Source of the DNA: Microbacterium ulmi | GTDB lineage: Bacteria; Actinomycetota; Actinomycetes; Actinomycetales; Microbacteriaceae | Assembly: GCF_011759705.1 (NCBI RefSeq) | Contig: NZ_JAAOZF010000001.1 | Span: 1,876,690-1,940,689, forward strand | Reading direction: 5' to 3' | Length of the DNA stretch: 64,000 nucleotides | In this document: positions 1-8,950 of the stretch, in pieces | How the letters are laid out: each line of letters starts with the position of its first letter | How positions within the stretch are numbered: position 1 is the first letter of the stretch | Notes under the pieces: model-generated | Told to the model about the DNA's origin: nothing | Database searches by the model: none | What the model saw: the letters and a program-made list of their open reading frames with translations, nothing else | Translations under genes and position numbers: made by a program

Positions 1-80
1 CGCCGGTCGACGTAGCGCCACACCGCCGCGTAGTGCGCGCGGAAGAACGCGTCGAAGCCGTCGTGCATGCGCTTGTCCAC
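1..80 (-). CDS. ECF-type RNA polymerase sigma factor, N-terminal fragment
   Basis: Only the first 26-27 codons are present; the rest lies left of the window. The frame reads from GTG at 80 (or ATG at 68) and gives FDAFFRAHYAAVWRYVDRR, the typical start of sigma-70 region 2 in ECF sigma factors, which recruit core RNA polymerase to alternative promoters. An in-frame TGA at 111-113 limits the start to these codons. Neither start has a good Shine-Dalgarno sequence. Seen: sequence and frame. Family call rests on a short segment, so it is moderately sure. Confidence 0.55.
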   Translation of the reverse strand, partial: MDKRMHDGFDAFFRAHYAAVWRYVDR

Positions 81-189
81 CGAACCCCAGGAGTACGTCC
101 GGTCATGCTCTCACACCCCCGCTCTTCCGCGCGCCGACTGTCCACACCTCGCCCGCGCTCCGTCGTCTGGAGATGCGCGATGCGCATGG

Positions 190-221
190 ATCCTGACACC
201 GCGTGCCGGACATGTCAGGAT
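190..221. promoter_or_regulatory. 9-bp perfect inverted repeat, possible operator
   Basis: ATCCTGACA at 190-198 and its exact reverse complement TGTCAGGAT at 213-221 are separated by 14 bases. The repeat lies between the leftward sigma-factor start (80) and the rightward zinc-ribbon gene (302). It could be a dimer-binding operator for either gene or a short hairpin. No regulator is assigned. Confidence 0.35.
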
Positions 222-301
222 GCGGGCCCCCGCGACATTGACAGGCAGGAGAGCCGTGTGCACTCGATGGAAGGACGCGACCATGACGGGAGACGACGTC
301 G

Positions 302-541
302 ATGGCCGGTGAGGGGCCGGACGCCGCGGCGGCGTCGCGTCCGCATTCGGCGTCGATCACGCGCCTGCGGGCGCTCGGAGCGTACGACCCCGGGTTCGAT
401 GCGGCCTTCGAGGCCCCCCAGCCGCGATGCCGGTCGTGCGGCATCGTGATGCGAGACGTGCCGGGCGGCTGGAGATGCCCCGCCTGCGCGGGCGCGCTCG
501 TCGCCGTCCCCGGCGTCTTCGGGGCGCGGCGGGCCGTGTAG
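302..541 (+). CDS. Small zinc-ribbon hypothetical protein
   Basis: This 79-residue protein has no assigned function. Its centre carries two CxxC pairs, CRSC and CPAC, 14-16 residues apart, which is a zinc-ribbon pattern. The N-terminal third contains ALGAYDPGFDAAFEAP, seen before such ribbons in small actinobacterial hypotheticals. The start is chosen because GGGAG at 288-292 sits nine bases before the ATG. Other frames across this stretch have no recognisable content. A structural or nucleic-acid-binding role is possible but not shown. Confidence 0.55.
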   Translation: MAGEGPDAAAASRPHSASITRLRALGAYDPGFDAAFEAPQPRCRSCGIVMRDVPGGWRCPACAGALVAVPGVFGARRAV

Positions 542-577
542 CGCCGGCCCTTCACCCGAACGCTCCGCTCCACTACC

Positions 578-3313
578 GTGGGCCGCATAGCGAGTACCGA
601 TCGAGTGCTGGGGCGAGCGGTGGAGCGGGAGACGCTCCGCGCTCTGGTCGCGTCGGCTCGCAACGGCGCGAGCGGTGCCGTGCTCATCGACGGCGACCCC
701 GGAGTGGGGAAGACGACCCTCATGGATGCCGTGCTCGATCGGCTGACGGCGGTGCGGATCCTGCGGATCGTGGGCTATGAGGTCGAGGCGGCTCTCCCGT
801 ACGCGGCCCTGCAGCGGCTCTGCCGACCCCTCGCTCCCTACGTGAACGAGCTTGCTCCGATTCAGCGCGAAGCCCTGCGCGTTGCCACGGGCCTGGCAGA
901 AGGCCCCGCTCCGGAACGCGCCCTCGTCGGTCTGGGCATCTTGTCGCTGCTCGCTCGAGCAGGTGACGACGAGCCGCTCGTCTGCGTCGTCGACGATGCG
1001 CAGCATCTCGACGGCGAATCGCTCGACGTGCTCGGGTTCGTCGCACGTCGGCTGTCGGCGGAGTCCGTCGCAATGCTGTTCGCCGCCCGCGAGGACGAGG
1101 CAGTGGCTCGCTCGCTCGCGGGAGTACCCCGGCTCGAGCTCGCGGGTCTCGACGCGGAGTCGGCTGCGGCCGTGCTGCGCGACGCCGTCGACGGGGAGAT
1201 CGATCCCGGGGTCGTCGCCGACTTCGTCTCCTTCACCGACGGGAACCCTCTCGCGCTGCGGGAGCTCGGCGCCCAGTGGAGCATCGAGGAGCTGACGGCG
1301 GTGTCGATCGCGCACTCTCCCGTCCCCCTCGGTCGCCGCCTCGAGGCCCACTACTCCGCTCGTGTCGCCACGCTTTCGCACGATGCGCGGAGGTGGGTCC
1401 TCGTCGCCGCGGCCGAGGCGACGGGAGATGCCGCCGTCGTCCGGGCCGCGGCGGCAAGGCTCGGTCTTCCCCCGACGGCGTCGGGGGAGGTCGAGGCCCT
1501 GCACCTCGTCGAGATCCAGGGCACGGTCCGCTTCCGGCATCCGCTCGTGCGCTCCGCCGTGTACAACGGTGCGACGGATGCCGATCGACGCGCCGCGCAC
1601 GCCGCACTGTGCATCGAGACCTCCGCGCGCGGGCGGCGGGAGTTCGCGGCATGGCATGCCGCCGCGGCGTGCGGTGGTCCGGACGCGGGCGTCGCCGCAG
1701 AGCTCGCAGCGGTCGCCGACCTCGCCGGGGCTCGCGGCGGGTTCGCCTCACGAGCTCGGCTGCTCGCGCGGGCAGCCGCGCTGTCGCCGGAACCGACGCT
1801 GCGCGCGGAGAGGTTCGTGTCCGCGGCGGAAGCGGCCATCGCAGCGGGTGCCGGCGTCCTGTCGCGGCAGCTGCTCGCGCGCGCAGACCGCGCCGCACTC
1901 GATCCCGTCGGCCGAGGGCGCCTGCTCGTCGTGGAGGCGATGTGTGCCGTCTATCTCGCTGACCCCCTGACGGTGCGCGACGGGCTCGCGGCGCTGCTCT
2001 GCGCCGCGGATGCGTTCCACGGGCTGGCGCCCGACCGCGAGCAGAAGGCTCTGCTGATCGCACTCAACTCCAGCATGACGGTCGAGGACCGCGCGATCGG
2101 CGCAGATCTCGAGCAGCTCGCCATCCGGATGCGGGCCGCCAGCGACGTCGAGAGCCCGTGCGCCGTCGTCCTGCGCGCGACGAGCGCGTTCGCCCTCGAG
2201 GAGTACGAGGTCGCCGTGCCGCTGCTGCGCACAGCCGTGGCGATGCTCGACGCCATGGACGACGACGATCTCCTCGAGGTCAGCGCCCTGGCCGTCTCTC
2301 CCTGCATCGCGCTGTGGGACTGCGACGCGGCGTCGCGGCTGCTCACCCGCACGGTGCGGGCGGGGACGGAGAGGGGCGCGCTGCGCGAGGTGGACAGCGC
2401 CCTGTGGGTGCTCAGCGCCGTCGAGCTGTCGCGCGTCAACCCCCGCAGGGCCGGCGAGCACCTCGCACAGGCGGAGGAGCTGCGACGCGCGCTCGGCTAC
2501 GCCGACGAGCAGACGGTCAATGCGGCATATCTCGCCTGGCAGGGCGGTCCGCGCGCCGTCGTCGAGCAGATCGTCCACGCCATGTCGGAGAGCGGCTACG
2601 GAGGTGTCGTCCGCATGGCGGTGGGCGCACTCGGGATCAGGGAGATCGCGGAAGGCGAATACCACTCCGCCTTCGACCGCCTCGCGGGGCTCATCCGCCG
2701 GCCCTATCTCCAGGCGAGTCATCACCACCTCGCAGAGCTCGTCGAGGCGGCGGTCCGCAGCGACAACCGGGCGGCGGCGCGCGCGGCCGCGGCCACCATC
2801 GACCGATACGCGGCCGCGAGCGGGACGACCTGGGTGACGGGCCTCGCGGAACGGTGTGCGGCGCTGCTCGCCGACGACGCAGACGCCGAACGGCATTTCC
2901 TCGCGTCGATCGAGACCCTCGACACCCACTCCCATCGCGGTGACTGCGCCCGCAGCCGGCTCGTCTACGGCGAGTGGCTGCGGCGCGTGCGCCGTCGCGC
3001 AGACGCGCGCGTGCAGCTCGTGGCGGCGCGGGACGTCTTCACGGAGGTCGGGGCCGATGCGTTCGCCGAGCGTGCGCGTCGCGAGCTGACGGCGGCCGGT
3101 GCGAAGCCGGACGAGTCCGCCGCGGTGGTCGGACCGCTGACATCGCAGGAGACCGCGGTGGCGCGTCTCGCGGCACAGGGCGCGACGAACGCCGATATCG
3201 GGTCTGCGCTGTTCATCAGCTCGAACACCGTCGACTATCACCTCCGAAAGGTCTTCCGCAAGCTCGGCGTCACCTCCCGGCGTCAGCTCGCAGAGCACTT
3301 CCCGCGCTCGTAG
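578..3313 (+). CDS. LuxR-family ATP-binding transcriptional regulator (LAL type)
   Basis: This 911-residue protein is a large STAND/LAL-type regulator. Residues 39-47 hold a Walker A loop (GDPGVGKTT) and residues 134-145 a Walker B strand (LVCVVDDAQHLD). A long Ala/Leu-rich helical repeat middle follows, and the last 65 residues are a LuxR helix-turn-helix (ATNADIGSALFISSNTVDYH). Family members switch on ATP binding and an effector, then activate nearby promoters. The GTG at 578 gives the full N-terminus; GTG at 605 (VLGR...) is an alternative, because LAL proteins often begin just before LxGR. No clear Shine-Dalgarno is seen. The two downstream hydrolases are plausible targets, by position only. 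Confidence 0.85.
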   Translation: MGRIASTDRVLGRAVERETLRALVASARNGASGAVLIDGDPGVGKTTLMDAVLDRLTAVRILRIVGYEVEAALPYAALQRLCRPLAPYVNELAPIQREALRVATGLAEGPAPERALVGLGILSLLARAGDDEPLVCVVDDAQHLDGESLDVLGFVARRLSAESVAMLFAAREDEAVARSLAGVPRLELAGLDAESAAAVLRDAVDGEIDPGVVADFVSFTDGNPLALRELGAQWSIEELTAVSIAHSPVPLGRRLEAHYSARVATLSHDARRWVLVAAAEATGDAAVVRAAAARLGLPPTASGEVEALHLVEIQGTVRFRHPLVRSAVYNGATDADRRAAHAALCIETSARGRREFAAWHAAAACGGPDAGVAAELAAVADLAGARGGFASRARLLARAAALSPEPTLRAERFVSAAEAAIAAGAGVLSRQLLARADRAALDPVGRGRLLVVEAMCAVYLADPLTVRDGLAALLCAADAFHGLAPDREQKALLIALNSSMTVEDRAIGADLEQLAIRMRAASDVESPCAVVLRATSAFALEEYEVAVPLLRTAVAMLDAMDDDDLLEVSALAVSPCIALWDCDAASRLLTRTVRAGTERGALREVDSALWVLSAVELSRVNPRRAGEHLAQAEELRRALGYADEQTVNAAYLAWQGGPRAVVEQIVHAMSESGYGGVVRMAVGALGIREIAEGEYHSAFDRLAGLIRRPYLQASHHHLAELVEAAVRSDNRAAARAAAATIDRYAAASGTTWVTGLAERCAALLADDADAERHFLASIETLDTHSHRGDCARSRLVYGEWLRRVRRRADARVQLVAARDVFTEVGADAFAERARRELTAAGAKPDESAAVVGPLTSQETAVARLAAQGATNADIGSALFISSNTVDYHLRKVFRKLGVTSRRQLAEHFPRS

Positions 3314-3442
3314 GACCGTGCCGCGGCATCGTCCCGCGCTCGTGGTGCGACGTGCGACGGCACTCGTGCGGACTACGCGTCGCACGTGATGCGGGCGCCC
3401 GTCTCCGTGGGACAGCATGGCGCCGAAGCGAAGGAGGATGCC

Positions 3443-4267
3443 ATGCCCTACGTCACGACCGACGACGGAACGCAGATCTTCTACAAGGACTGGGGCGGCG
3501 GCGGATCACCCGTCCTCCTGAGCCACGGCTGGCCGCTCAACTCCGATGCGTGGGAGGCGACGGCGCTGTTCTTCGCGGAGCACGGCCATCGTGCGATCGC
3601 ACACGATCGCCGCGGTCACGGCAGGTCGACGCAGACGTGGGACGGCAACGAGATGGACACCTACGCCGACGACCTCGCGTGCCTCATCGAGCATCTCCGC
3701 CTCACGGGGGTGACGCTCATCGGCCACTCGACGGGCGGAGGCGAGGTCGCGCACTACATCGCGCGCCACGGCTCGGACCGTATCGCGAAGCTCGTCCTCG
3801 TGTCGGCTGTTCCGCCGCTCATTCTGCGCACCGACGACAACCCCGGCGGCCTGCCGATCGAGGTCTTCGACGGCATCAGGGCAGGTGAGGCGGCGAATCG
3901 GTCGCAGTTGTACCGCGACCTCGCCGATGGGCCGTTCTTCGGCAACAACCGGGCGGGCGACGTCGCGCAGGGCACGCGCGACGCGTTCTGGCTGCAGGGG
4001 CTCGCCGCCGGCACACGAAACGCCTACGAGTGCATCGCGGCGTTCTCGGCCACCGACTTCCGACCCGACCTCGCCCAGATCGACGTGCCGACCCTCGTGA
4101 TCCATGGCGACGACGACCAGATCGTGCCGTTCGAGATCAGCGGCAGGCTCTCGGCGCAGCTCATCGCCGACGCGCGTCTGATCGTGTACGAGGGCGGCGC
4201 GCACGGGCTGCCCGACACGGAGCGCGTGCGGCTGCATGCGGACCTGCTCGCGTTCGTCGACGAGTGA
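3443..4267 (+). CDS. Alpha/beta hydrolase, non-heme chloroperoxidase-like
   Basis: This 274-residue cytoplasmic alpha/beta hydrolase has the nucleophile elbow GHSTGGG with Ser97, the acid in GDDDQIVP and the His in [11 protein letters not shown]. The [17 protein letters not shown] stretch is typical of the cofactor-free haloperoxidase/esterase branch, which hydrolyses esters and can make peracids. The ATG at 3443 is chosen because AAGGAGG at 3431-3437 lies just upstream; an in-frame ATG at 3386 lacks such a site. It follows the LuxR gene by 129 bases. Substrate is not predictable. Confidence 0.85.
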   Translation: MPYVTTDDGTQIFYKDWGGGGSPVLLSHGWPLNSDAWEATALFFAEHGHRAIAHDRRGHGRSTQTWDGNEMDTYADDLACLIEHLRLTGVTLIGHSTGGGEVAHYIARHGSDRIAKLVLVSAVPPLILRTDDNPGGLPIEVFDGIRAGEAANRSQLYRDLADGPFFGNNRAGDVAQGTRDAFWLQGLAAGTRNAYECIAAFSATDFRPDLAQIDVPTLVIHGDDDQIVPFEISGRLSAQLIADARLIVYEGGAHGLPDTERVRLHADLLAFVDE

Positions 4268-4353
4268 ACGCCCACGCCGACGTCACAGCGCGGCTCGCCT
4301 GAGTCGGGCTGTCGTCCATCCTCACCTCGGGGGAAGACAAACGAAAGGAACTC

Positions 4354-5181
4354 ATGATGACACGACACACCCGCCGGGCGGCGCTCGCCACGGCCGCCGC
4401 GACCGCCCTCGCACTCCTCGTCGCGACGGCGGCGCTCCCCGCGTCGGCGGACACGGCATCCCTCGGGCGGCCGCCGGCGCTCAAGCCCACGATCGTCCTC
4501 GTCCACGGAGCGTTCGCGGACTCGAGCGGATGGGCCGTCGTCGGCACGGCGCTGCAGGCGGAGGGCTACTCCGTCATCGCGTTCTCGAACCCGCTGCGGG
4601 GCCTCACGTACGACAGCGCGTATCTTCGCGACTTCCTCGGGACGATCGCGGGGCCCATCGTGCTCGTCGGACACTCGTACGGCGGAGCCGTCATCACGAA
4701 CGCCGCGACGGGCAACACCAACGTGAAGTCGCTCGTGTACATCGCCGCCTACGCGCTGGCCGAGGGCGAGTCGGTCGCGGCGGCGAACGAACTCGGCGGC
4801 GGGCACGCGTCCGTCACGGAGCACCTCGTCGTCAGGCCCTTCCCGGGGGCTGCGGAGGGGGATGCCGATGCCTACATCGATCCCGCGTTCTTCCCCGACC
4901 TGTTCGCGCAGGATCTGCCGAAGATCGTCGCCAGGAACATGGCGGCCACGCAGCGGCCCGGAGCCTTCGCGTCGCTCGTGACCCCGTCGGGCGTGCCCGC
5001 GTGGAAGACGATCCCGAGCTGGTACATGGTCGCCTCGCAGGACCGCATCATCCCGCCGGAGGCGGAGCGTGCGATGGCGAAGCGTGCGGGATCGAAGGTC
5101 GTCGAGGTCAAGAGCTCGCACGTGCCGATGATGAGCCAGCCGCTCAAGGTGCTCGCGCTCATCAAGCAGGCCGTCAAGTGA
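4354..5181 (+). CDS. Secreted alpha/beta hydrolase
   Basis: This 275-residue protein starts with a signal peptide of about 33 residues (twin-Arg RHTRRAAL, an Ala/Leu core, cleavage near PASA-D), so it is probably exported, possibly by Tat. The mature part is a compact alpha/beta hydrolase: LVHGAF oxyanion strand, GHSYGG nucleophile elbow and a C-terminal SSHVPM segment with the probable catalytic His. Members of this branch are esterases of unknown substrate. GAAAGGA lies just before the ATG. It is followed by a strong hairpin terminator and is 86 bases after the preceding hydrolase. Confidence 0.82.
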   Translation: MMTRHTRRAALATAAATALALLVATAALPASADTASLGRPPALKPTIVLVHGAFADSSGWAVVGTALQAEGYSVIAFSNPLRGLTYDSAYLRDFLGTIAGPIVLVGHSYGGAVITNAATGNTNVKSLVYIAAYALAEGESVAAANELGGGHASVTEHLVVRPFPGAAEGDADAYIDPAFFPDLFAQDLPKIVARNMAATQRPGAFASLVTPSGVPAWKTIPSWYMVASQDRIIPPEAERAMAKRAGSKVVEVKSSHVPMMSQPLKVLALIKQAVK

Positions 5182-5194
5182 CCTGACGCGGCGT

Positions 5195-5223
5195 GGGGCG
5201 GACGGCGACGCGCCGTCCGCCCC
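5195..5223 (+). terminator. Hairpin terminator after secreted hydrolase
   Basis: GGGGCGGACGGC at 5195-5206 and GCCGTCCGCCCC at 5212-5223 form a perfect 12-bp GC stem with loop GACGC. It sits 14 bases after the hydrolase stop and also separates this unit from the convergent IclR gene. There is no clear U-tract, as is common in high-GC actinobacteria. Confidence 0.75.
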
Positions 5224-5338
5224 TCGCCGTCTCGTCGTGCCGATCCCGGAATGGCGGCCGGGGCGGGAGGCGGCGCGTCGTGGAGCAGTGGCGAGTGCGG
5301 GTCGGCGGCGACGTGCGGCTCGTCGTCGGCTGCGGCGC

Positions 5339-6091
5339 TCAGCGCCGGTATCCGAGCTCCCGCTCGATGTCGCGTGCCGCGCGCAGCAGCTGCGCGAGGG
5401 CTGCGGGTGTCTGCGCCCCGCGCGGGAGCACGACCGACAGCGCCGCCGCGACGTGCCCCGTCTCGTCGCGGACGGGGACGGCCACGCCGGTCGAGACGTC
5501 GTCGAACGATCCCGGCGCCACGGCATGGCCGAGCGTGCGGATCTCGGCGAGCTTGCGGCGCAGCGCCGGGGGGTCGACGATCGTCTCGCGCGTGAGGGCG
5601 GCGAGCCGCCCGGCGAGGATCCGATCCTGCAGCTCGCGGTCGGCGAAGGCGAGCAGCACGAGCCCCGACGACGAGGCGTGCAGGGGCAGCCTCCCCGCGA
5701 TGCGCGTGATGTTCGCGCCCGACTCCGGTCCGCTCAGCCGCTCGACGAGCAGCGCCTCGTCCTGCTCGAGGATCGCGAGGTGCGTGTGCTCGCGGACGTG
5801 CGCCTGCACGCGCTCCATGTGCGCGAGCGCCGCGTGGCGCAGCCGCAGCGCTCGGGACGACCGCGTCGCGAGCTCCCACAGCCGCATCCCGATCCGGATG
5901 CCGCGCTCGTCGTCGCGCTCGAGCAGGCCTGCATCGACGAGCTCGCCCACGATGCGGTGCGCCGACGAGCGGGGGATCCCGGCGCGGCGGCCGATCTCGG
6001 CCGTCGTCTGGACGGTCCGGACGGGCGTGAACGTCTCGAGGATCCGCATGAGCCGGTCGATCGCCGAGTCTCCGGAGGGGGAGTTGGCCAC
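5339..6091 (-). CDS. IclR-family regulator of the adjacent pca operon
   Basis: This 250-residue protein has an N-terminal winged helix (AEIGRRAGIPRSSAHRIVGEL) and a C-terminal IclR effector domain ending in PAALAQLLRAARDIERELG. IclR proteins bind aromatic or keto acids and repress or activate divergent promoters. It is transcribed away from pcaH, with 117 bases between the starts, so it probably controls pcaHGBDC. The start is a GTG (VANSPSGDSAIDRLMRILETF); the Shine-Dalgarno is weak, so the N-terminus is not certain. A second IclR of the PcaR subfamily lies at 32152, so the two pca operons may answer to different regulators. Confidence 0.85.
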   Translation of the reverse strand: MANSPSGDSAIDRLMRILETFTPVRTVQTTAEIGRRAGIPRSSAHRIVGELVDAGLLERDDERGIRIGMRLWELATRSSRALRLRHAALAHMERVQAHVREHTHLAILEQDEALLVERLSGPESGANITRIAGRLPLHASSSGLVLLAFADRELQDRILAGRLAALTRETIVDPPALRRKLAEIRTLGHAVAPGSFDDVSTGVAVPVRDETGHVAAALSVVLPRGAQTPAALAQLLRAARDIERELGYRR

Positions 6092-6120
6092 GCGCCCAGT
6101 GTCGCAGGCGACGTGCGAAT

Positions 6121-6139
6121 GTTCTCGATGAATGGGAAC
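6121..6139. promoter_or_regulatory. Possible IclR operator between iclR and pcaH
   Basis: GTTC at 6121-6124 and GAAC at 6136-6139 flank 11 bases in the divergent spacer. The direct element GAATG also occurs twice here. The arms match the GTTC/GAAC halves seen at the other IclR promoters in this window, but the spacing differs, so this assignment is weak. Confidence 0.3.
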
Positions 6140-6208
6140 GGATGGAGTGCGCGGCGTGGCTCGGAGCACGATATCGGAAGGTCGAACCGGCGTCGAAGGA
6201 GACACCAC

Positions 6209-7030
6209 ATGCCCATCGCCGACAGGGCCCCCGCGGCACCCGAATCGCTGCTCGCGGCGCCCGACCAGGCGTCGCAGGACGTCATCACGCAGGAGATCCG
6301 CGCCCTGCACGCCGACTGCGCGCGCCGGGAGGCCGCGGGGGAGAGACTGCCCGCGACGGTGCGCGACTTCCCCCCGTACCGATCGAGCCTGCTGCGGCAT
6401 CCCACGAAGGATCCCCGCCTCGTCGACCCCGAGACGATCGAGCTGTGGTCGCCGGCGTTCGGCCAGCGCGACGTCGGCGCGATCGAGTCCGACCTCACGC
6501 TGCAGCATGCGGGCGAGCCGCTCGGCGAACGGATCACGGTGCGCGGACGCCTCCTGGACTCATGGGGGAGGCCGATCCCGAACCAGCTCATCGAGGTCTG
6601 GCAGGCCAACGCGGCGGGCCGCTACATCCATCAGCGCGACCAGCATCCCGCTCCGCTGGATCCGCACTTCACGGGAGCGGGCCGCACGATCACGAACGAC
6701 GACGGCGAGTACCTGTTCACGACGATCAAGCCCGGCCCGTATCCGTGGAAGAACCACGTGAACGCGTGGCGCCCCGCCCACATCCACTTCTCGGTCTTCG
6801 GACGCGGCTTCACGCAGCGCATCGTGACGCAGATGTACTTCCCCGGCGACCCGCTGTTCGCGCTCGACCCGATCTACAACACCATCCGGCGCCAGGAGGA
6901 TCGCGACCGGCTCGTGTCGGAGTACGACCACGACCTCACGGTGCCCGAGCTCTCGATGGGATACCGGTGGGACATCGTCGTCGGCGGCCCCGACGCGACG
7001 TGGACCGAGCCCGGGGAGGGGGAGCTCTGA
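6209..7030 (+). CDS. pcaH: Protocatechuate 3,4-dioxygenase beta subunit
   Basis: PcaH is the iron-bearing subunit of the intradiol dioxygenase that opens protocatechuate to 3-carboxy-cis,cis-muconate. The 273 residues include the Fe(III) ligand set: Tyr139 (GRYIHQ), Tyr178 (PGPYPW), and His191 and His193 (RPAHIHF). The usual N-terminal extension with HPTKDPRLVDPE is present. AAGGAG lies seven bases before the ATG. The stop overlaps the pcaG start (TGATG), which fits the alpha-beta heteromer. First gene of pcaHGBDC, divergent from an IclR gene. Confidence 0.97.
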   Translation: MPIADRAPAAPESLLAAPDQASQDVITQEIRALHADCARREAAGERLPATVRDFPPYRSSLLRHPTKDPRLVDPETIELWSPAFGQRDVGAIESDLTLQHAGEPLGERITVRGRLLDSWGRPIPNQLIEVWQANAAGRYIHQRDQHPAPLDPHFTGAGRTITNDDGEYLFTTIKPGPYPWKNHVNAWRPAHIHFSVFGRGFTQRIVTQMYFPGDPLFALDPIYNTIRRQEDRDRLVSEYDHDLTVPELSMGYRWDIVVGGPDATWTEPGEGEL

Positions 7031-7590
7031 TGCCCGCACACGCCGGTCCGCACACCCCGACGGCGGGGCAGACCGTCGGACCGTTCTTCGCGTTCGGCAC
7101 CGCCTACCCGAGGATGCACGAGGTCGCATCACCGCACTCCCCGGGCGCGATCGTCCTCGGCGGCACGGTCCTCGACGGCGCGGGCGCGCCGATCCCCGAC
7201 GCGATGATCGAGATCTGGAGCGCCGACGGCGACGGCACGATCCCGCGCGCACGCGGGTCGCTGCATCGCGACGACCACACCTTCACGGGGTTCGGCCGTG
7301 CCTTCACGAACGACGACGGCCGCTACGAGTTCTGGACGCGCGATCCCGGCGCGGAGCCGGGCAAGGCGCCGTTCTTCGCCGTCGTGGTCTACGCGCGGGG
7401 GCTCCCAGACAAGCTCCACACGCGCATCTATCTGCCCGACGACGCAGGCCTTCTCGCGGCCGACCCGCTGCTGGCCTCCCTCGACGCCGGCGACCGCGCT
7501 ACGCTCATCGCGACGCGCACCCCCGACGGGTACCTGCGGCACGACATCCGGCTGCAGGGCGAGAAGGAGACCGTGTTCCTTGAGTTCTGA
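7030..7590 (+). CDS. pcaG: Protocatechuate 3,4-dioxygenase alpha subunit
   Basis: The 186-residue PcaG is the partner of PcaH. It keeps the intradiol dioxygenase beta-sandwich (GQTVGPFFAFG near the N-terminus, then FTGFGRAFTNDDGRYEFWT) but lacks the full Tyr/His iron set, as known for alpha subunits, which complete the active site without binding iron. The ATG overlaps the pcaH stop by one base. Its 3' end overlaps the TTG start of pcaB by 11 bases. Confidence 0.96.
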   Translation: MPAHAGPHTPTAGQTVGPFFAFGTAYPRMHEVASPHSPGAIVLGGTVLDGAGAPIPDAMIEIWSADGDGTIPRARGSLHRDDHTFTGFGRAFTNDDGRYEFWTRDPGAEPGKAPFFAVVVYARGLPDKLHTRIYLPDDAGLLAADPLLASLDAGDRATLIATRTPDGYLRHDIRLQGEKETVFLEF

Positions 7591-8950
7591 TCGGGCGCCG
7601 TGGGAGACGCCGCGCGACGCCGGGCTCCTGTCGCCCGTGACGGCCGGCGCGGGGGATGCGGCATCCGATCGAGCCGTCGTCGAGCACCTCGCGGGCGCCG
7701 AGCTCGCGCTCCTGCGGGCGTTCGTCGCGGCGGGGCTCGCGCCCGCGCACGTGCGGGATGCCGCGTACCGCGCCGCCGCGGGGCCGTGGTACGGGATCGA
7801 TCTCGCCGCGCTCGCGCACGCGTCGGTCGAGGGGGGCAACCCCGTCCTGCCGTTCCTGCCGCTGCTCCGGGAGCGGCTTGCGCGGATCGACCCGGATGCC
7901 GCGACCTGGGTGCACCGCGGCGCGACGAGCCAGGACATCCTCGACACGGCGCTCATGTCGCTCGGCACGTCGGTGGCCGGCGCCGTGGGAACGGAGCTGC
8001 GCTGGGCCGCCTCGTCGCTCGTCGCGCTCGCCGAGGCCCATCGCGACGACCCCGCCGTCGCCCGGACGCTCACGCAGCACGCCGTCCCGACGACCCTGGG
8101 CCTGAAGGCCGCGACCTGGCTGCGCGCGGTCCTGCACGCACGGCGACGGCTGGCCGAGGCATCCGCCCGCCTTCCCGCGCAGCTCGGCGGCGCGGGCGGC
8201 ACGCTCGCGTCGTTCGTCGCGCTGTTCGGAGCGGACGCGGCGGCGCGACTGCCGGCGCTGTACGCGCACGAGCTCGGGCTGCAGGCTCCGGACGCCCCGT
8301 GGCACACCGACCGCTGGCCCGTCACGGAGCTCGGCGACGCGCTCGCGGCCGTCGTCGCGGCCGCGGGCATGGTCGCAAGCGACGTCGCACAGCTCGCCCG
8401 CACCGAGGTGGGTGAGGCCGCCGTGGCCGCGGGCGGCGGGTCGAGCGCGATGCCGCAGAAGCAGAATCCCGTGGACGCCGTCCTCGTGCGCTCCGCCGCG
8501 CTGCGGGCCCCGGGCCTCGCGGCGCAGCTGCACCTCGCCGCCGGGCTCGCCGTCGACGAGCGCCCGGACGGCGCCTGGCATGCCGAGTGGCCGGCGCTGC
8601 AGGAGCTCATGCGGCTCGCCCTCGGGGCGTCGGCCGCGGTCGCGCGCCTCGCGCGGGGGCTGACGCTCGACGCCGACCGCGCGCGCGCGAACCTCGGGCT
8701 CACGGGCGGGCTCGTCGTGAGCGAGCGGCTCTCCATCGTGCTCGTCCCCCTCATCGGGAGGGACCGGTTCGACGCGCTCGTCGCGGACGCCGTCGCCGGC
8801 GCCGATCTGAGGGACCTCGTCCGGGCGCTGCCGGAGGCGTCGGGGCTCGATCTCGCCGATCTCCTCGACCCGACCGCCTACGCGGGCCTGTCGGGCGTGC
8901 TCGTCGAGCAGGCCGTGCGGAGGGCGCGGCAGGACGGCATCCGCCCGTGA
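7580..8950 (+). CDS. pcaB: 3-carboxy-cis,cis-muconate cycloisomerase
   Basis: PcaB lactonises 3-carboxymuconate to 4-carboxymuconolactone. The 456-residue protein belongs to the aspartase/fumarase superfamily: GLLSPVTAG near the start, HRGATSQDILDT at 112-123, and the family signature GSSAMPQKQNP at 287-297. The start is taken as the TTG at 7580, inside pcaG, because GAGAAGGAGA at 7561-7570 is well placed and this leaves the usual short lead before GLLSPVTAG. A GTG about 20 codons in (VTAGAG) is the fallback. Its stop overlaps the pcaD start (GTGA). Confidence 0.95.
   Translation: MSSDRAPWETPRDAGLLSPVTAGAGDAASDRAVVEHLAGAELALLRAFVAAGLAPAHVRDAAYRAAAGPWYGIDLAALAHASVEGGNPVLPFLPLLRERLARIDPDAATWVHRGATSQDILDTALMSLGTSVAGAVGTELRWAASSLVALAEAHRDDPAVARTLTQHAVPTTLGLKAATWLRAVLHARRRLAEASARLPAQLGGAGGTLASFVALFGADAAARLPALYAHELGLQAPDAPWHTDRWPVTELGDALAAVVAAAGMVASDVAQLARTEVGEAAVAAGGGSSAMPQKQNPVDAVLVRSAALRAPGLAAQLHLAAGLAVDERPDGAWHAEWPALQELMRLALGASAAVARLARGLTLDADRARANLGLTGGLVVSERLSIVLVPLIGRDRFDALVADAVAGADLRDLVRALPEASGLDLADLLDPTAYAGLSGVLVEQAVRRARQDGIRP

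Noticed and set aside
215..1657. Long open frame on the minus strand opposite the LuxR gene
   Set aside because: Arg/Gly-rich, no domain marks; it is the antisense of the LuxR reading frame with its Walker motifs and helix-turn-helix. High GC makes such open frames common.
3345..3385. Inverted repeat GTGCGACG/CGTCGCAC after the LuxR gene as a terminator
   Set aside because: The 25-base loop and short arms make a stable hairpin doubtful; no other support.
7573..7582. GTG at 7573 as the pcaB start
   Set aside because: It is not in the pcaB frame. The TTG at 7580 is in frame, has a well-placed ribosome site and gives the usual N-terminus.
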